Positions 8,257-16,921 of a stretch of DNA of 33,933 nucleotides are shown in pieces. Position numbers and translations under genes: made by a program. Origin of the DNA: JBKHBT01 sp046542255 (lineage in GTDB: Bacteria > UBP14 > UBA6098 > JBKHBT01); the NCBI GenBank assembly GCA_046542255.1, contig JBKHBT010000034.1:1-33933 (forward strand), written 5' to 3'. Within the stretch, counting starts at the first letter, position 1. Every line of letters starts with the position of its first letter. The notes under the pieces are model-generated. The model was given only the letters and a program-made list of their open reading frames with translations, had not been told where the DNA came from and ran no database searches.

Positions 8257-8454
8257 ACAGAAAATTATCTATTAGTATTCAGAACAAGTGGAAAAAATTT
8301 GAGTTTAACGTCAAATAAAGTGAGTATTGGCAGCTATTTCTTTAATATAAGAATAATAAATCTCTCAAATGAAAAAACTGGTCGTAAATCCGATAATCCA
8401 ATAACTATTAATACGGAGAAGATCGCTGAAGAGATCTCGGGAACTAAAGATTAA
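8257..8454 (+). pseudogene. In-frame continuation of the nuclease gene after TAG
   Basis: The frame of the preceding gene stays open for 65 more codons after the TAG at 8254-8256 and closes at TAA 8452-8454. The peptide begins TENYLLVFRTSG and goes on to GSYFFNIRIINLSNEKTG, ending EEISGTKD. 'YLLVFRTSG' is what a PD-(D/E)XK domain usually shows after the E-x-K strand and helix. No ribosome binding site or start codon suggests separate translation. It is a stop-codon mutation, or less likely readthrough. Confidence 0.6.
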
Positions 8455-8483
8455 CTAGTAGAATATATCATTACAATAATAGG

Positions 8484-8611
8484 CAACGCAGAGCGTTGAA
8501 GCCCTATCGTTCCGCGCGGAGCGCTGGAACGAGAAGTGGGCTTATGCTGGGCCTTAGATACCTGAAAATAGAGTTTCGCTACTCATTACACCTTGCTCAA
8601 TGCAAGCATTG
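8484..8611. repeat. REP-like hairpin cluster, right of the nuclease gene
   Basis: CAACGC-AGA-GCGTTG at 8484-8498 is the exact inverse of 6973-6987. At 8508-8531, arms CGTTCC / GGAACG enclose GCGC-GGA-GCGC. A further palindrome CAATGC-AA-GCATTG sits at 8598-8611, followed by GGAGCGCTGGAACGAG, which repeats a word from the second hairpin. The remainder of the 8455-8760 gap holds the hydrogenase terminator. Confidence 0.7.
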
Positions 8612-8667
8612 CGGAGCGCTGGAACGAGGGCCGGTTATGAAAATGAAAGGCCGATATTAAACCAAAA

Positions 8668-8705
8668 TCAAAAAACCCCCGCCCAAAAAAAGGCAGGGGT
8701 TTCTA
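8668..8705 (-). terminator. Rho-independent terminator of the hydrogenase operon
   Basis: On the minus strand, GC-rich arms of 11 nt (8702-8692 and 8683-8673, one mismatch) enclose a short T-rich loop and are followed by a T-run. It begins about 60 nt after the hydA stop. The A/T tracts on both sides mean it could also stop rightward transcripts. Confidence 0.85.
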
Positions 8706-8760
8706 TTTTCTAACGGCCTTTGCCTATTTCGGCAATAACCGTTTTATGCTAATTCAAGCC

Positions 8761-10599
8761 TTAGACTATCTTCTCGCCACGCTTTTTGTAGTGCGTGTGA
8801 AGTAGTACGTGGCTCTTGTGGCTGCATGGGCCTTCCGGAATAAACTCTTCGTAGAATTTCTGTACGGTCGGGTTCTCATGCGATTTGCGATAGGTCATAT
8901 TATGATCTTCGCTGTAGATAGCCTGTGCACGCTTTTCCCTGATTTCCGGAGTTGTTGGTATTGGCTGGCCGCCACCGCCGAGACATCCGCCAGGACATGC
9001 CATGAACTCAATGAAGTGATATCCTTCAAGTGTGCCATCGCGAAGGCCTTCAAGAACCATTCTCGCATTAGACAAACCATGAGCGACACCGACTTTGAGA
9101 GTTGCGCCATCGAGGAATTTCCAGTCATCGACCGGGTCTTCGATGGTAAGCTCGGCAGTACGGAATCCCTCCATGCCGCGAACCGGGGTAATATCGAGTT
9201 TCTCGAATGGGACTTCTCTGCCAGTAACAAGCTCATAAGCTGTTCTGATAGCAGCTTCCATAACACCGCCGGTTGCGCCAAAAATGACGCCTGCGCCAGA
9301 ACCGAGTCCTAATGGATTATCGAATTCTGAGTCCGGCATATCATGAAGGTCGATGCCAGCTTCTTTGACCATGCGAGCAAGCTCACGTGTTGTGAGTGCA
9401 TAATCGACATCGCGATAGCCTGAATCGGCCATTTCTGGACGTTCGGTTTCGAATTTCTTAGCACTGCAAGGCATAAGCGATACCGAAACGATATCTTTCG
9501 GGTCGATGCCTGCATTTTCGGCGTAATGAGTCTTAATGATTGCACCGAACATCTGCTGCGGTGATTTACAAGTTGAAACGTGATCGAGTAAATCATCGCC
9601 GAATTCTTCTACAAACCGGATCCATCCAGGTGAGCAGGATGTGAACTGTGGTAGTGCGACTTCTTTCTTATCGACCAATGCTGACTTCAAACGATTCAGT
9701 AACTCGGTGCCCTCTTCCATGATTGTAACATCGGCTGTGAAATTGGTATCGAATACTTTATTGAAGCCCATTCTATGGAGAGCAGTATTGAGCTTTTTGG
9801 TAACGGCTGTTCCCGGAGGATAGCCGAATTCTTCGCCTATGCCTGCACGAGGCGCCGGTGCTGTCTGGATAACGACATGTTTTGTTGGGTCATCGATAGC
9901 TTCCCAAACTGCATCAGAATCATCGCGCTCTGTAAGTGCGGCTGTCGGGCAGCGGTTGATACACTGGCCACATGCCACACAAAGCTCTTCCAGCATAGGA
10001 AGATCATTGAATGTGCCAACTTTGACATCGAAACCACGATCGTCTTTGCCGAGTGCATAGACGGTTTGGATTTCCTGACATGTGCGCACGCAGCGGAAGC
10101 AGCGGATACATTTATTCATGTCGCGGCGAATAACGCCATCGTCAAAAATCGGGAATTCCGGCTCTTCGACATGGCCGAAATTGAATTTATCTACGCCATA
10201 TTTTCCTGCCAGGTCGCGGAGTTCGCAATTGGCATTTCTCTTACAGCTATAGCACTCGCCATAGTGCTCAGAAAGCAATAGGTCGAGTGTATCTCTTCTT
10301 GCTCTTCTGATTGCCGGGCTCGATGTGCGCACTTTCATATTCTCGGATACTGGATATGCACATGCTGCCTGAAGCAATCTCTGTCCTTCTATCTCGACCA
10401 CGCAGAGACGGCAGGAGCCTTCTACACAAAGGTCATCGTGATAGCACAATGTCGGGATTTCGATACCGAGCTTGCGCGCAGCCTGAAGGATGGTTGTTCC
10501 TGCTGGAACCTGTACTTCTTTGTCATCTATAGTAACATTAATAAGACCAATATTTTTCGGGTCTTCTTTGCTAACATTGCTGGCTTTTACATTTGCCAT
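8761..10599 (-). CDS. hydA: [FeFe] hydrogenase catalytic subunit (HydA-type)
   Basis: A 612-residue cytoplasmic hydrogenase that makes or consumes H2. From the N-terminus: a NuoG-like [2Fe-2S] domain (Cys52, 63, 66, 80); a His-Cys3 [4Fe-4S] site (His112, Cys116, 119, 125); two [4Fe-4S] ferredoxin sites (CIRCFRCVRTC at 164-174, CVACGQCINRCP at 207-217). The H-cluster domain carries all three signatures: FTSCSPGW (Cys322), LMPCSAKKFE (Cys378) and FMACPGGCLGGGGQP (Cys535 and 539). A small-subunit-like tail ends near 600. This is the 'M3' layout typical of NAD(P)-linked, often electron-bifurcating enzymes. AAGGAGG precedes the ATG. It is last in the operon, 29 nt after hydB. The maturases HydE, HydF and HydG are not in the window. 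Confidence 0.95.
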   Translation of the reverse strand: MANVKASNVSKEDPKNIGLINVTIDDKEVQVPAGTTILQAARKLGIEIPTLCYHDDLCVEGSCRLCVVEIEGQRLLQAACAYPVSENMKVRTSSPAIRRARRDTLDLLLSEHYGECYSCKRNANCELRDLAGKYGVDKFNFGHVEEPEFPIFDDGVIRRDMNKCIRCFRCVRTCQEIQTVYALGKDDRGFDVKVGTFNDLPMLEELCVACGQCINRCPTAALTERDDSDAVWEAIDDPTKHVVIQTAPAPRAGIGEEFGYPPGTAVTKKLNTALHRMGFNKVFDTNFTADVTIMEEGTELLNRLKSALVDKKEVALPQFTSCSPGWIRFVEEFGDDLLDHVSTCKSPQQMFGAIIKTHYAENAGIDPKDIVSVSLMPCSAKKFETERPEMADSGYRDVDYALTTRELARMVKEAGIDLHDMPDSEFDNPLGLGSGAGVIFGATGGVMEAAIRTAYELVTGREVPFEKLDITPVRGMEGFRTAELTIEDPVDDWKFLDGATLKVGVAHGLSNARMVLEGLRDGTLEGYHFIEFMACPGGCLGGGGQPIPTTPEIREKRAQAIYSEDHNMTYRKSHENPTVQKFYEEFIPEGPCSHKSHVLLHTHYKKRGEKIV

Positions 10600-10628
10600 T
10601 TATTTAATCCTCCTTATAGTCTGGAAGT

Positions 10629-12308
10629 TTATCTTCCCAGAACTTCGTCTTTGAAGTTCTCGACAATATCGAGGAATGCATTCGGAGCAGTCTGTCCGAG
10701 ACCGCACTTTGAAGCCTTCTGCATTGTCTGGGCAAGTCCTTTGAGTTTTTTAAGATAGCTAATCGAACATTCGCCTTCCTGAAGCATTTCGATGCCTTCA
10801 CGAAGCCTTACGCAGCCTAAGCGGCATGGTGTGCACTGTCCGCAAGATTCTTCAACGAAGAAGTCCATGAAATCTGCGGATGCCTGAAGCATGTCCTGAT
10901 GATGGCCAAATACCATAATCGAACCGCCGGTAGAAAGGTCTTCATAACCTATCTTTCTACTAAATTCGCTTCTCGGTACTGTTCTACCAGATGCACCGCC
11001 AACCTGAACGGCCTTTGCATCTTCGCCACCGACTTCTTTGAGCATCTCTTTGACGGTGATGCCATATGGAAGTTCATAGATTCCAGGTTCATCGATATCT
11101 CCAGAGATCGACATGAGTTTTGTGCCTGCAGATTTTTCTGTACCAAAGCCTTTGAACCAATCTGCACCTTTTTCTATAATTCTGGATGCAGCAAGGAATG
11201 TCTCTACATTGTTGACAATTGTCGGCTCGCCACAGAATCCAACAGTTACAGGGAATGGTGGGCGATTTCTTGGCTCGCCACGGAACCCTTCGAGAGATTC
11301 TATAAGAGCGGTTTCTTCGCCACAAACATATGCGCCTGCACCCATATGAATTTCGATATCAAAATTGAAACCTTCTTTGATATTTTCGCCAAGTGCGCCT
11401 TTTTCTCGATGTTTCTCAAGGATATCCTCGATATCGTCCATCATGAATGTGTATTCGCCGCGAAGATAAAGATAGCCTTTTTCTGCGCCGATTGCATAAC
11501 CAGCAATTGTCATACCATCGATTACATTGCAGATATAATCGGTAAGCAAGAGCCTATCTTTGAATGTTCCGGGTTCGCCTTCGTCTGCATTACAGATGAC
11601 GATCTTATTATCGCCCTTAGCAGCAGCAGCGAGCTGCCATTTGATAGCAGTCGGGAAACCTGCGCCACCACGCCCGCGAAGGCCGGATTCTCTGATTTCC
11701 TGAATTACATCGACGCGCTTCATATCGAGGGCTTTTTTGAGGCCTTTGCCGCATTCTGCGCCTTCGAGCAATGGGCCAGCTTTTCTGAGGTTCTTTTTGA
11801 ATTCTGTTGTCTTTGGATCCAGTTTGCCGAATGTTGTGCGAAGCTCATTCAAAATATCATGAACGCCTTCGGGATCGACTTCTGTATAGACTTTATTATT
11901 AACCATAATAGCCGGAGCTTGATCGCTCATACCAATGCAGCTCGTGTAAAGAAGTGTGAACATACCGTCTTCTGTTGTTTCACCGGCTTCGAGGCCAAGC
12001 TCATTCTCGAATTGGCGCTCGATCGGTTCCATAAGGCTGATTTCGCGAGGGGTACCCATTGCAAGGCGAATCACATACTTGCCAAGTTTTTCTCTGGTCA
12101 AGAAAGAATAAAATGTAACAACTTCCTGCACCTGAATCGGAAGAAGATCCAGAGCGGTTGCAATATCCTGCATAGCATAGGCGGAAATATAGCCATATTC
12201 ATCCTGAATTCCGCGGAGAACAGAAATAAGCGAATAACGGGACTTTCCAAATTTCTCGACCAATGCGCCAATTTTTTCTTGCAGGCGTTCTCTTTCTACT
12301 GTCATCAT
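10629..12308 (-). CDS. hydB: NuoE-NuoF fusion subunit of hydrogenase (HydB-type)
   Basis: About 559 residues; diaphorase subunit passing electrons between NAD(P)H and the hydrogenase. Residues 1-155 form a NuoE/thioredoxin-like domain. Residues about 190-560 are NuoF-like: GLRGRGGAGFPTAIKW and CNADEGEPGTFKDR (NADH/FMN site), GAGAYVCGEETALIESLEG, an SLBB-like segment, and ESCGQCTPCRLG with a later KCGLGQTAPN Cys for the [4Fe-4S] cluster. The NuoE-like part has lost its [2Fe-2S] ligands: the first pair reads RLAMGTPREI, and of the second pair only Cys124 (TSCIGMSDQ) remains. The C-terminal 2[4Fe-4S] ferredoxin domain of Thermotoga HydB is absent, and no separate NuoE (HydC) gene is next to it. 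Starts at 12308 or 12305; a TTG at 12311 is less likely. The AGGGGG site overlaps the stop of the upstream gene. Confidence 0.92.
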   Translation of the reverse strand: MMTVERERLQEKIGALVEKFGKSRYSLISVLRGIQDEYGYISAYAMQDIATALDLLPIQVQEVVTFYSFLTREKLGKYVIRLAMGTPREISLMEPIERQFENELGLEAGETTEDGMFTLLYTSCIGMSDQAPAIMVNNKVYTEVDPEGVHDILNELRTTFGKLDPKTTEFKKNLRKAGPLLEGAECGKGLKKALDMKRVDVIQEIRESGLRGRGGAGFPTAIKWQLAAAAKGDNKIVICNADEGEPGTFKDRLLLTDYICNVIDGMTIAGYAIGAEKGYLYLRGEYTFMMDDIEDILEKHREKGALGENIKEGFNFDIEIHMGAGAYVCGEETALIESLEGFRGEPRNRPPFPVTVGFCGEPTIVNNVETFLAASRIIEKGADWFKGFGTEKSAGTKLMSISGDIDEPGIYELPYGITVKEMLKEVGGEDAKAVQVGGASGRTVPRSEFSRKIGYEDLSTGGSIMVFGHHQDMLQASADFMDFFVEESCGQCTPCRLGCVRLREGIEMLQEGECSISYLKKLKGLAQTMQKASKCGLGQTAPNAFLDIVENFKDEVLGR

Positions 12309-12318
12309 CAAACGCCCC

Positions 12319-12687
12319 CTAACCCAAGTATTTATTGATTTTTTCGATTAGCTTGCCCGGCTCGATCGGTTTCTCGAGGAAATCATTAACCGGAACCATT
12401 TCATCGTCTTTGTCGTATTTCATACCGGAAATGCGGTTGATATTCGACAGGATGATAATCGGTGTCTCGATTCCTTCTTTTCTGATCTTCTGCGCCAGGA
12501 CAAAACCGTCATCTTCTTCTTCCATCATAACATCCAGAAGAATCAGTTCCGGCTTTTCCTCTTTGACCGCATCAAAACCGTCAGCACGATTATGTGCTGT
12601 GGCTACGTCAAAGCCCTCTTTTTCGAGGACGATACGTGTGGTTTCGACGAGATCACGATCATCGTCAATGACAAGAATCTTCGCCAT
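12319..12687 (-). CDS. Stand-alone response regulator receiver
   Basis: A 122-residue single-domain CheY-like receiver: ILVIDDDRD (acidic pocket), LILLDVMM with the phospho-acceptor Asp near 53, IIILSN (switch Ser/Thr position) and FLEKPIEPGKL (conserved Lys). Between the last two lies a longer insert (NRISGMKYDKDDEMVPVN) than in CheY. There is no DNA-binding output domain. AGGAGG lies 8-9 nt before the ATG. It is first in an operon with hydB (10-nt gap) and hydA, so it probably acts on hydrogenase function or connects it to an unlinked histidine kinase. That role is inference from position only. Confidence 0.92.
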   Translation of the reverse strand: MAKILVIDDDRDLVETTRIVLEKEGFDVATAHNRADGFDAVKEEKPELILLDVMMEEEDDGFVLAQKIRKEGIETPIIILSNINRISGMKYDKDDEMVPVNDFLEKPIEPGKLIEKINKYLG

Positions 12688-12752
12688 TTGTTTGTACCTC
12701 CTATAAATTAATTACTACGGTTATCCTTAATATATCCACCATAGATAGCTAA

Positions 12753-12778
12753 ATTATAGAAGAAAGAGTCAATGTCAA
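12753..12778 (-). promoter_or_regulatory. Possible promoter of the hydrogenase operon
   Basis: On the minus strand TTGACA (12778-12773) and TATAAT (12758-12753) are both perfect hexamers, but the 14-nt spacer is short. Such a spacer is seen in some activator-dependent promoters. It lies about 65 nt before the response-regulator start codon. Confidence 0.4.
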
Positions 12779-12868
12779 GAAAAAACGTTAATATTTTCAC
12801 ATTATTTTTGCAAATCACTAAACTATGGGCATATGCCCAGATCGACTGTGCTTTATCTCTGGAAATAA

Positions 12869-15800
12869 TTACGGCATCCAATACCTTGATATAAGGCTAA
12901 ATTTTATGATGTGTATCCGGGATTCTGACCAATAGCCACCACAATAAGTTGGCAAATAAAGATAGAGCCATAATTTCTCTTCCTGGCCAGGCTCGATAGC
13001 AAAGCCATCTGGGCCGAGATATTGATTATCCGCCCAGTTTTCTAATGTATCGATGAAATCATAATGCCTCTCGAAATCCACTGGTAAACTGCTCTGAAAA
13101 CGCCCGCGCACATTTAATTTGCAAGGCCCGGGAATCGAATCGATGCGCCAAAGCTCATGGCCGTAGGATATGACATGCAAGCCGTAATCGATAGGGGCAT
13201 TGCCATTATTTTGTATTTCAAATCCATCGACTTCTGTCATTGAAGTGCTATCGCCGTATTCCATTGTATCTGTCAAGAACCATATAGAATCGGCAATTGA
13301 CGAAATTGCAATATCCAGGAAAAAGTCCTCTGCGAGATATTCTGCCTGAATACTAATCGGCTGCTCGACCGGGCCGACATCATGATGATCGCTTTCGCCA
13401 TTGGAGAAACCATCGAAAAGCCAGAGCGTATTTGATGCAAAATGATAATCCGAATCCGATGCGGCTACATGGAAACTCTCGCCCTGCATATACCAATTGG
13501 ATAGCGAATCCGTAAATGTATCGCTGTCCATCGCTACCCAACCCACTCCGGTGAAAGGCGATTTGGCGAGCTTACATAGGAATGCATAATCATAAAGTGC
13601 AATGACAGAATCTGGCTCATCGAATTTATAGAAATGCGCGATATCCGAGCTATCCGACCATGTTCGGAATACTGCCTGCGTATCAGTACCGCAAATTAAA
13701 GGTGAAACAGCCGAAACAAATAGCGAATCGCCTATTGCAATCCAATCTTCGTATATCAGCGAAGTGTCTGCTTCTCCAATGATTATTTCTGCACAATCAT
13801 ATTGTGGATAGACTCTTGCCATAACCGATGTATCATAATTTGCCCAGATTGTCCCCGGCTCGGAGACTTCGAAAGTACAAGGATTAGCAGCCGATGCAAC
13901 AAGGCCGTTCCATTCGCGGAAAGTATAGAGCCAGCCTTCATCTTCGATAGAATCAGCCGCAAGAATGACTGCTTCGGAATCTGGCATATGCCAACCTTCA
14001 CCGGTTGGCTCATCATGCTCGGATACTAGCTCGATAAAATATTCATCCTGCCAATTGAAATGCAAAGAGCAATTCCATTCGGGAGTAAAAGAAGCTGCGG
14101 CACCAGTGCCAGAGTCTATTTCGGTATATGCTGCCCAGACGAAAATATTATCATAAATGATTCGATATTGGCTCCACCCACCCGCAAAGCCTTTGAATCG
14201 AAGCAATATTTCTTCTCCAGCATAATCTTCTAAATCGATTATGCGTTTTACCCAATCAAATTTTGGCCCGTGATTGGTATAGCTTCCTTCCAAATTCCAA
14301 GACGCGCCTTCATCACTGGAGACCTGTAACCAGAGCGAATCCTGTGAATTGGGATGATAGGCCTCCAACATCCAGAACCAGAGACGAATACTATCTGCAT
14401 CCGATGGCACTGCAAAAGTGTCGCTAACCAACCATGATGTATCACCTGGATCAGAATGTGAGAGATTAATAGTCATCATTGCATCGCCACATTGTGGAAA
14501 GCAAAATGGTACTGTTTCACTGCCCGTCATCCAATCATTCCAGATGCTGTCTTCTATCCATTCCGGCGGATGAGTTTCGCTTCCGATACCACCTGCGCTA
14601 CTAGAGAAAAAGCCCTCGAAGAAAACCGTATCGTATCTAATCCAATTGTTTTGCCAGCCAGTGCATATCCTTCTTTCGAGGCCATCATATAAAGTATCTT
14701 CCAAAACCGAGATCGTGACTTCTGAATCGACAGGAGCGCTGAGGGTTTCGATATCGGTTGCACCGAATTCTGTGAAAATTTTAAGAAATGAATATTCATC
14801 ATAATAGGCAGTGTATTTCGGAGGTAAATATCTTGCTGAATCGAGGTTGATTTCATGTTCTATTGCAATCGAGTCCGACCATGTTTCGAATATATATTTA
14901 TGGCCGAGAAATATTTGGTCATCGCAGACATTCATCGTGATTGTTGCTCCGCTGTCATGTGCGGCGATTTCAGCTGCATCGTGATTTTCGCCATTTAGTT
15001 TTATCAACCCATCACCGAAATCGTTTGAGAACCATGTTCTCATTTTCTTATCGAAGAAGGCTTTTAGAGTCTCCGGCTTTTCTATGGTGAATTCTAATGT
15101 ATCGTCTTCGGAATATGGTTCCCAATGTGAGAAGACCTGCCATTCTGCACCGCCGGAATAGTCCTGTGCGATAAGTTCTTGCGTATTTCCACTGTCTATG
15201 AAAGAGGTATAGGTGGGATATATCTCTTCTCCATTAAGGAGCATACTAGCCGATGTTTCTGATTCAATAACCATCCAAAATCGGACGGTATCCACATTGA
15301 ATTTAGCACGTATCGAGTCTTCGCCTATCGATGGCAAAGTTATCTCATGGCTCAAATCCCCGCCATCCGACCAGTTTTCCCATGATATAGCGATTTGACG
15401 CAGGGAATCTGTGAGCAATGTCTGATGAGTATCTGTTGCAATGGTCACAGTACTCTCGGCCATCCAATTGACCATTGTGTCAAATTGCATCTGATGATAT
15501 GAAGCAGAAACAGCGGCATCTTGATGCTCGCTTCTAATATGCAATGGAACCTTAGGAATACCGGTTATGGTATCCCATTTCCATGTAATTTCGATTGGCC
15601 CATCGACCTTGAGCGAAAAGGTATCGATATCGATTGTGCTATCCCCGCGAAAACCATCGACAATTGCGCCAGATGGGCGGAATATCGTATCGCCGTTTCC
15701 GATAACTGGTGAATTTGCAGAAAAATATACGGTAGAATCGATATTCTCGAAAATCTCGCCTGTATCTGGCATCGTTCTTGCTAATACCGAATTTATCGAA

Positions 15801-16732
15801 ATCTTGGGAGCTACTCTGACACGATAACTAAACCTTGCAATATCACTATCATAGTATTTTATGCGGAAATAGCCACTTTCGCCCCATCCGCCGCCCCAGG
15901 AATTCTTGCAAATCCAACAGGAATCGGCATCATTATAGCCTATCAAAACAATGCCATGACCACCACGATATGAGCCCCAGCTATGTTCATAAATTCCGCC
16001 AGAATAGCTATTAAAATCCTGATATACGTCCATTGTAATATAGCACGGATGTTCCAAAACCAGAGCTTTCAATTGATCGATATTATCGCCGGAGCCGGTT
16101 ACATATTGCGATAAAGTCGAACGATATTCCACACGGTCTCTCCAGTCATCGCAAAGGTCATCACAATCACCATTTGCAGCAATATATGGATAGCATGATT
16201 CATCCGCCACACCATTATTCATAAAATAAGAACCTGTCCAGCTTCCGCCATCGCAGTCCCAGTAAGACCTTGCACATGATACAAGCTGCTGTTCGGATAG
16301 ATTCAAATCATATTCTGCAGAATCGACTGCGATATTTATCGATGGTTCCCACATGCCGATTGATGCAAACGCCCAACAGGAGCCACAACTACCTTGATTC
16401 TTTACAGAAGTCATCCAGTTGCGGTCATCATGGTTGCGCCAGTCGAATGAGTCGGGAAGTTCCTCATCCATAGTGCGTCTTAGGTTCGATGGAGCGATTG
16501 GCTTGATAACAGAGGTGTCGACTTGTGGCTCGCCGATTTCGCCCAGCATAAGTTCGAAATCCTGGCCATCCATGAGAAATATGGCATTTGTATCGGCTTG
16601 CCAATCGGCACCTTTGGCTTTGATAGCAGTGCGTATAGAATCGAGACGGGCTTTTTTATATTCGGGAATATCTCTTGAAAGTATAATATTAGACATCGAT
16701 AGCATAAACACAACTAATAGCAATTTTTTCAT
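12869..16732 (-). CDS. Giant secreted papain-family (C1A) cysteine protease
   Basis: 1287 residues. A signal peptide (about 1-20) is followed by a propeptide with KAKGADWQADTNAIFLM, a pattern typical of prokaryotic C1 zymogens. The peptidase domain runs from about 94 to 310 with oxyanion Gln113, catalytic Cys119 in QGSCGSCWAFAS, His259 in GGHGIVLIGY and Asn277 in CKNSWGGGWG, all intact. The long C-terminal region has repeated 'W..WSDG....H.I.L......A.F' units resembling InlB B-type/bacterial repeats, and a jellyroll-like block (about 680-860; WLVSDTF, LWLQVSSDEGASWN, LLRFKGFAGGWSQYRIIYDNIFVWA) like those in immune-inhibitor-A-type proteins. It ends YCGGYWSESRIHIIKFSL and a few residues, without the sorting tail seen in the two neighbouring secreted proteins, so the 3' end may be truncated. 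Start ATG 16732 has an AGAGGA site. Confidence 0.92.
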   Translation of the reverse strand: MKKLLLVVFMLSMSNIILSRDIPEYKKARLDSIRTAIKAKGADWQADTNAIFLMDGQDFELMLGEIGEPQVDTSVIKPIAPSNLRRTMDEELPDSFDWRNHDDRNWMTSVKNQGSCGSCWAFASIGMWEPSINIAVDSAEYDLNLSEQQLVSCARSYWDCDGGSWTGSYFMNNGVADESCYPYIAANGDCDDLCDDWRDRVEYRSTLSQYVTGSGDNIDQLKALVLEHPCYITMDVYQDFNSYSGGIYEHSWGSYRGGHGIVLIGYNDADSCWICKNSWGGGWGESGYFRIKYYDSDIARFSYRVRVAPKISINSVLARTMPDTGEIFENIDSTVYFSANSPVIGNGDTIFRPSGAIVDGFRGDSTIDIDTFSLKVDGPIEITWKWDTITGIPKVPLHIRSEHQDAAVSASYHQMQFDTMVNWMAESTVTIATDTHQTLLTDSLRQIAISWENWSDGGDLSHEITLPSIGEDSIRAKFNVDTVRFWMVIESETSASMLLNGEEIYPTYTSFIDSGNTQELIAQDYSGGAEWQVFSHWEPYSEDDTLEFTIEKPETLKAFFDKKMRTWFSNDFGDGLIKLNGENHDAAEIAAHDSGATITMNVCDDQIFLGHKYIFETWSDSIAIEHEINLDSARYLPPKYTAYYDEYSFLKIFTEFGATDIETLSAPVDSEVTISVLEDTLYDGLERRICTGWQNNWIRYDTVFFEGFFSSSAGGIGSETHPPEWIEDSIWNDWMTGSETVPFCFPQCGDAMMTINLSHSDPGDTSWLVSDTFAVPSDADSIRLWFWMLEAYHPNSQDSLWLQVSSDEGASWNLEGSYTNHGPKFDWVKRIIDLEDYAGEEILLRFKGFAGGWSQYRIIYDNIFVWAAYTEIDSGTGAAASFTPEWNCSLHFNWQDEYFIELVSEHDEPTGEGWHMPDSEAVILAADSIEDEGWLYTFREWNGLVASAANPCTFEVSEPGTIWANYDTSVMARVYPQYDCAEIIIGEADTSLIYEDWIAIGDSLFVSAVSPLICGTDTQAVFRTWSDSSDIAHFYKFDEPDSVIALYDYAFLCKLAKSPFTGVGWVAMDSDTFTDSLSNWYMQGESFHVAASDSDYHFASNTLWLFDGFSNGESDHHDVGPVEQPISIQAEYLAEDFFLDIAISSIADSIWFLTDTMEYGDSTSMTEVDGFEIQNNGNAPIDYGLHVISYGHELWRIDSIPGPCKLNVRGRFQSSLPVDFERHYDFIDTLENWADNQYLGPDGFAIEPGQEEKLWLYLYLPTYCGGYWSESRIHIIKFSLISRYWMP

Positions 16733-16777
16733 CAAATAGTCCTCTGGTAATTTTAATGTTCAATCATTCCATTTCAA

Positions 16778-16805
16778 TATATAGTGATTTATCGCGAATT
16801 TTCAA
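16778..16805 (-). promoter_or_regulatory. Possible promoter of the C1 protease gene
   Basis: Minus strand TTGAAA (16805-16800), a 16-nt spacer and TATATA (16783-16778), about 45 nt before the start codon. The surrounding sequence is AT-rich, so confidence is limited. Confidence 0.35.
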
Positions 16806-16921
16806 GATGTATTTAAAATTTTATATTAAGAGAAATATTTTACAAGATAAAAATCAATACTTTTCAAAAATAGGCTATATTCACGATGAGTATAATTTCC
16901 TTTACATTCAAGAAATACGCG

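Noticed and set aside
7087..8454. Genome-wide TAG recoding as explanation for the interrupted nuclease
   Set aside because: TAG ends the GSDH gene (6653-6655) and the response regulator (12319-12321), so it works as a stop here.
10899..12338. Long open frame (479 codons) antisense to hydB
   Set aside because: It lies opposite a clearly conserved gene, has a Cys/Phe/Ile-rich composition and no recognisable motif; it mirrors hydB codon usage.
16470..16500. tRNA T-loop-like word GGTTCGA
   Set aside because: It lies within the coding sequence of the C1 protease and no cloverleaf can be drawn around it.
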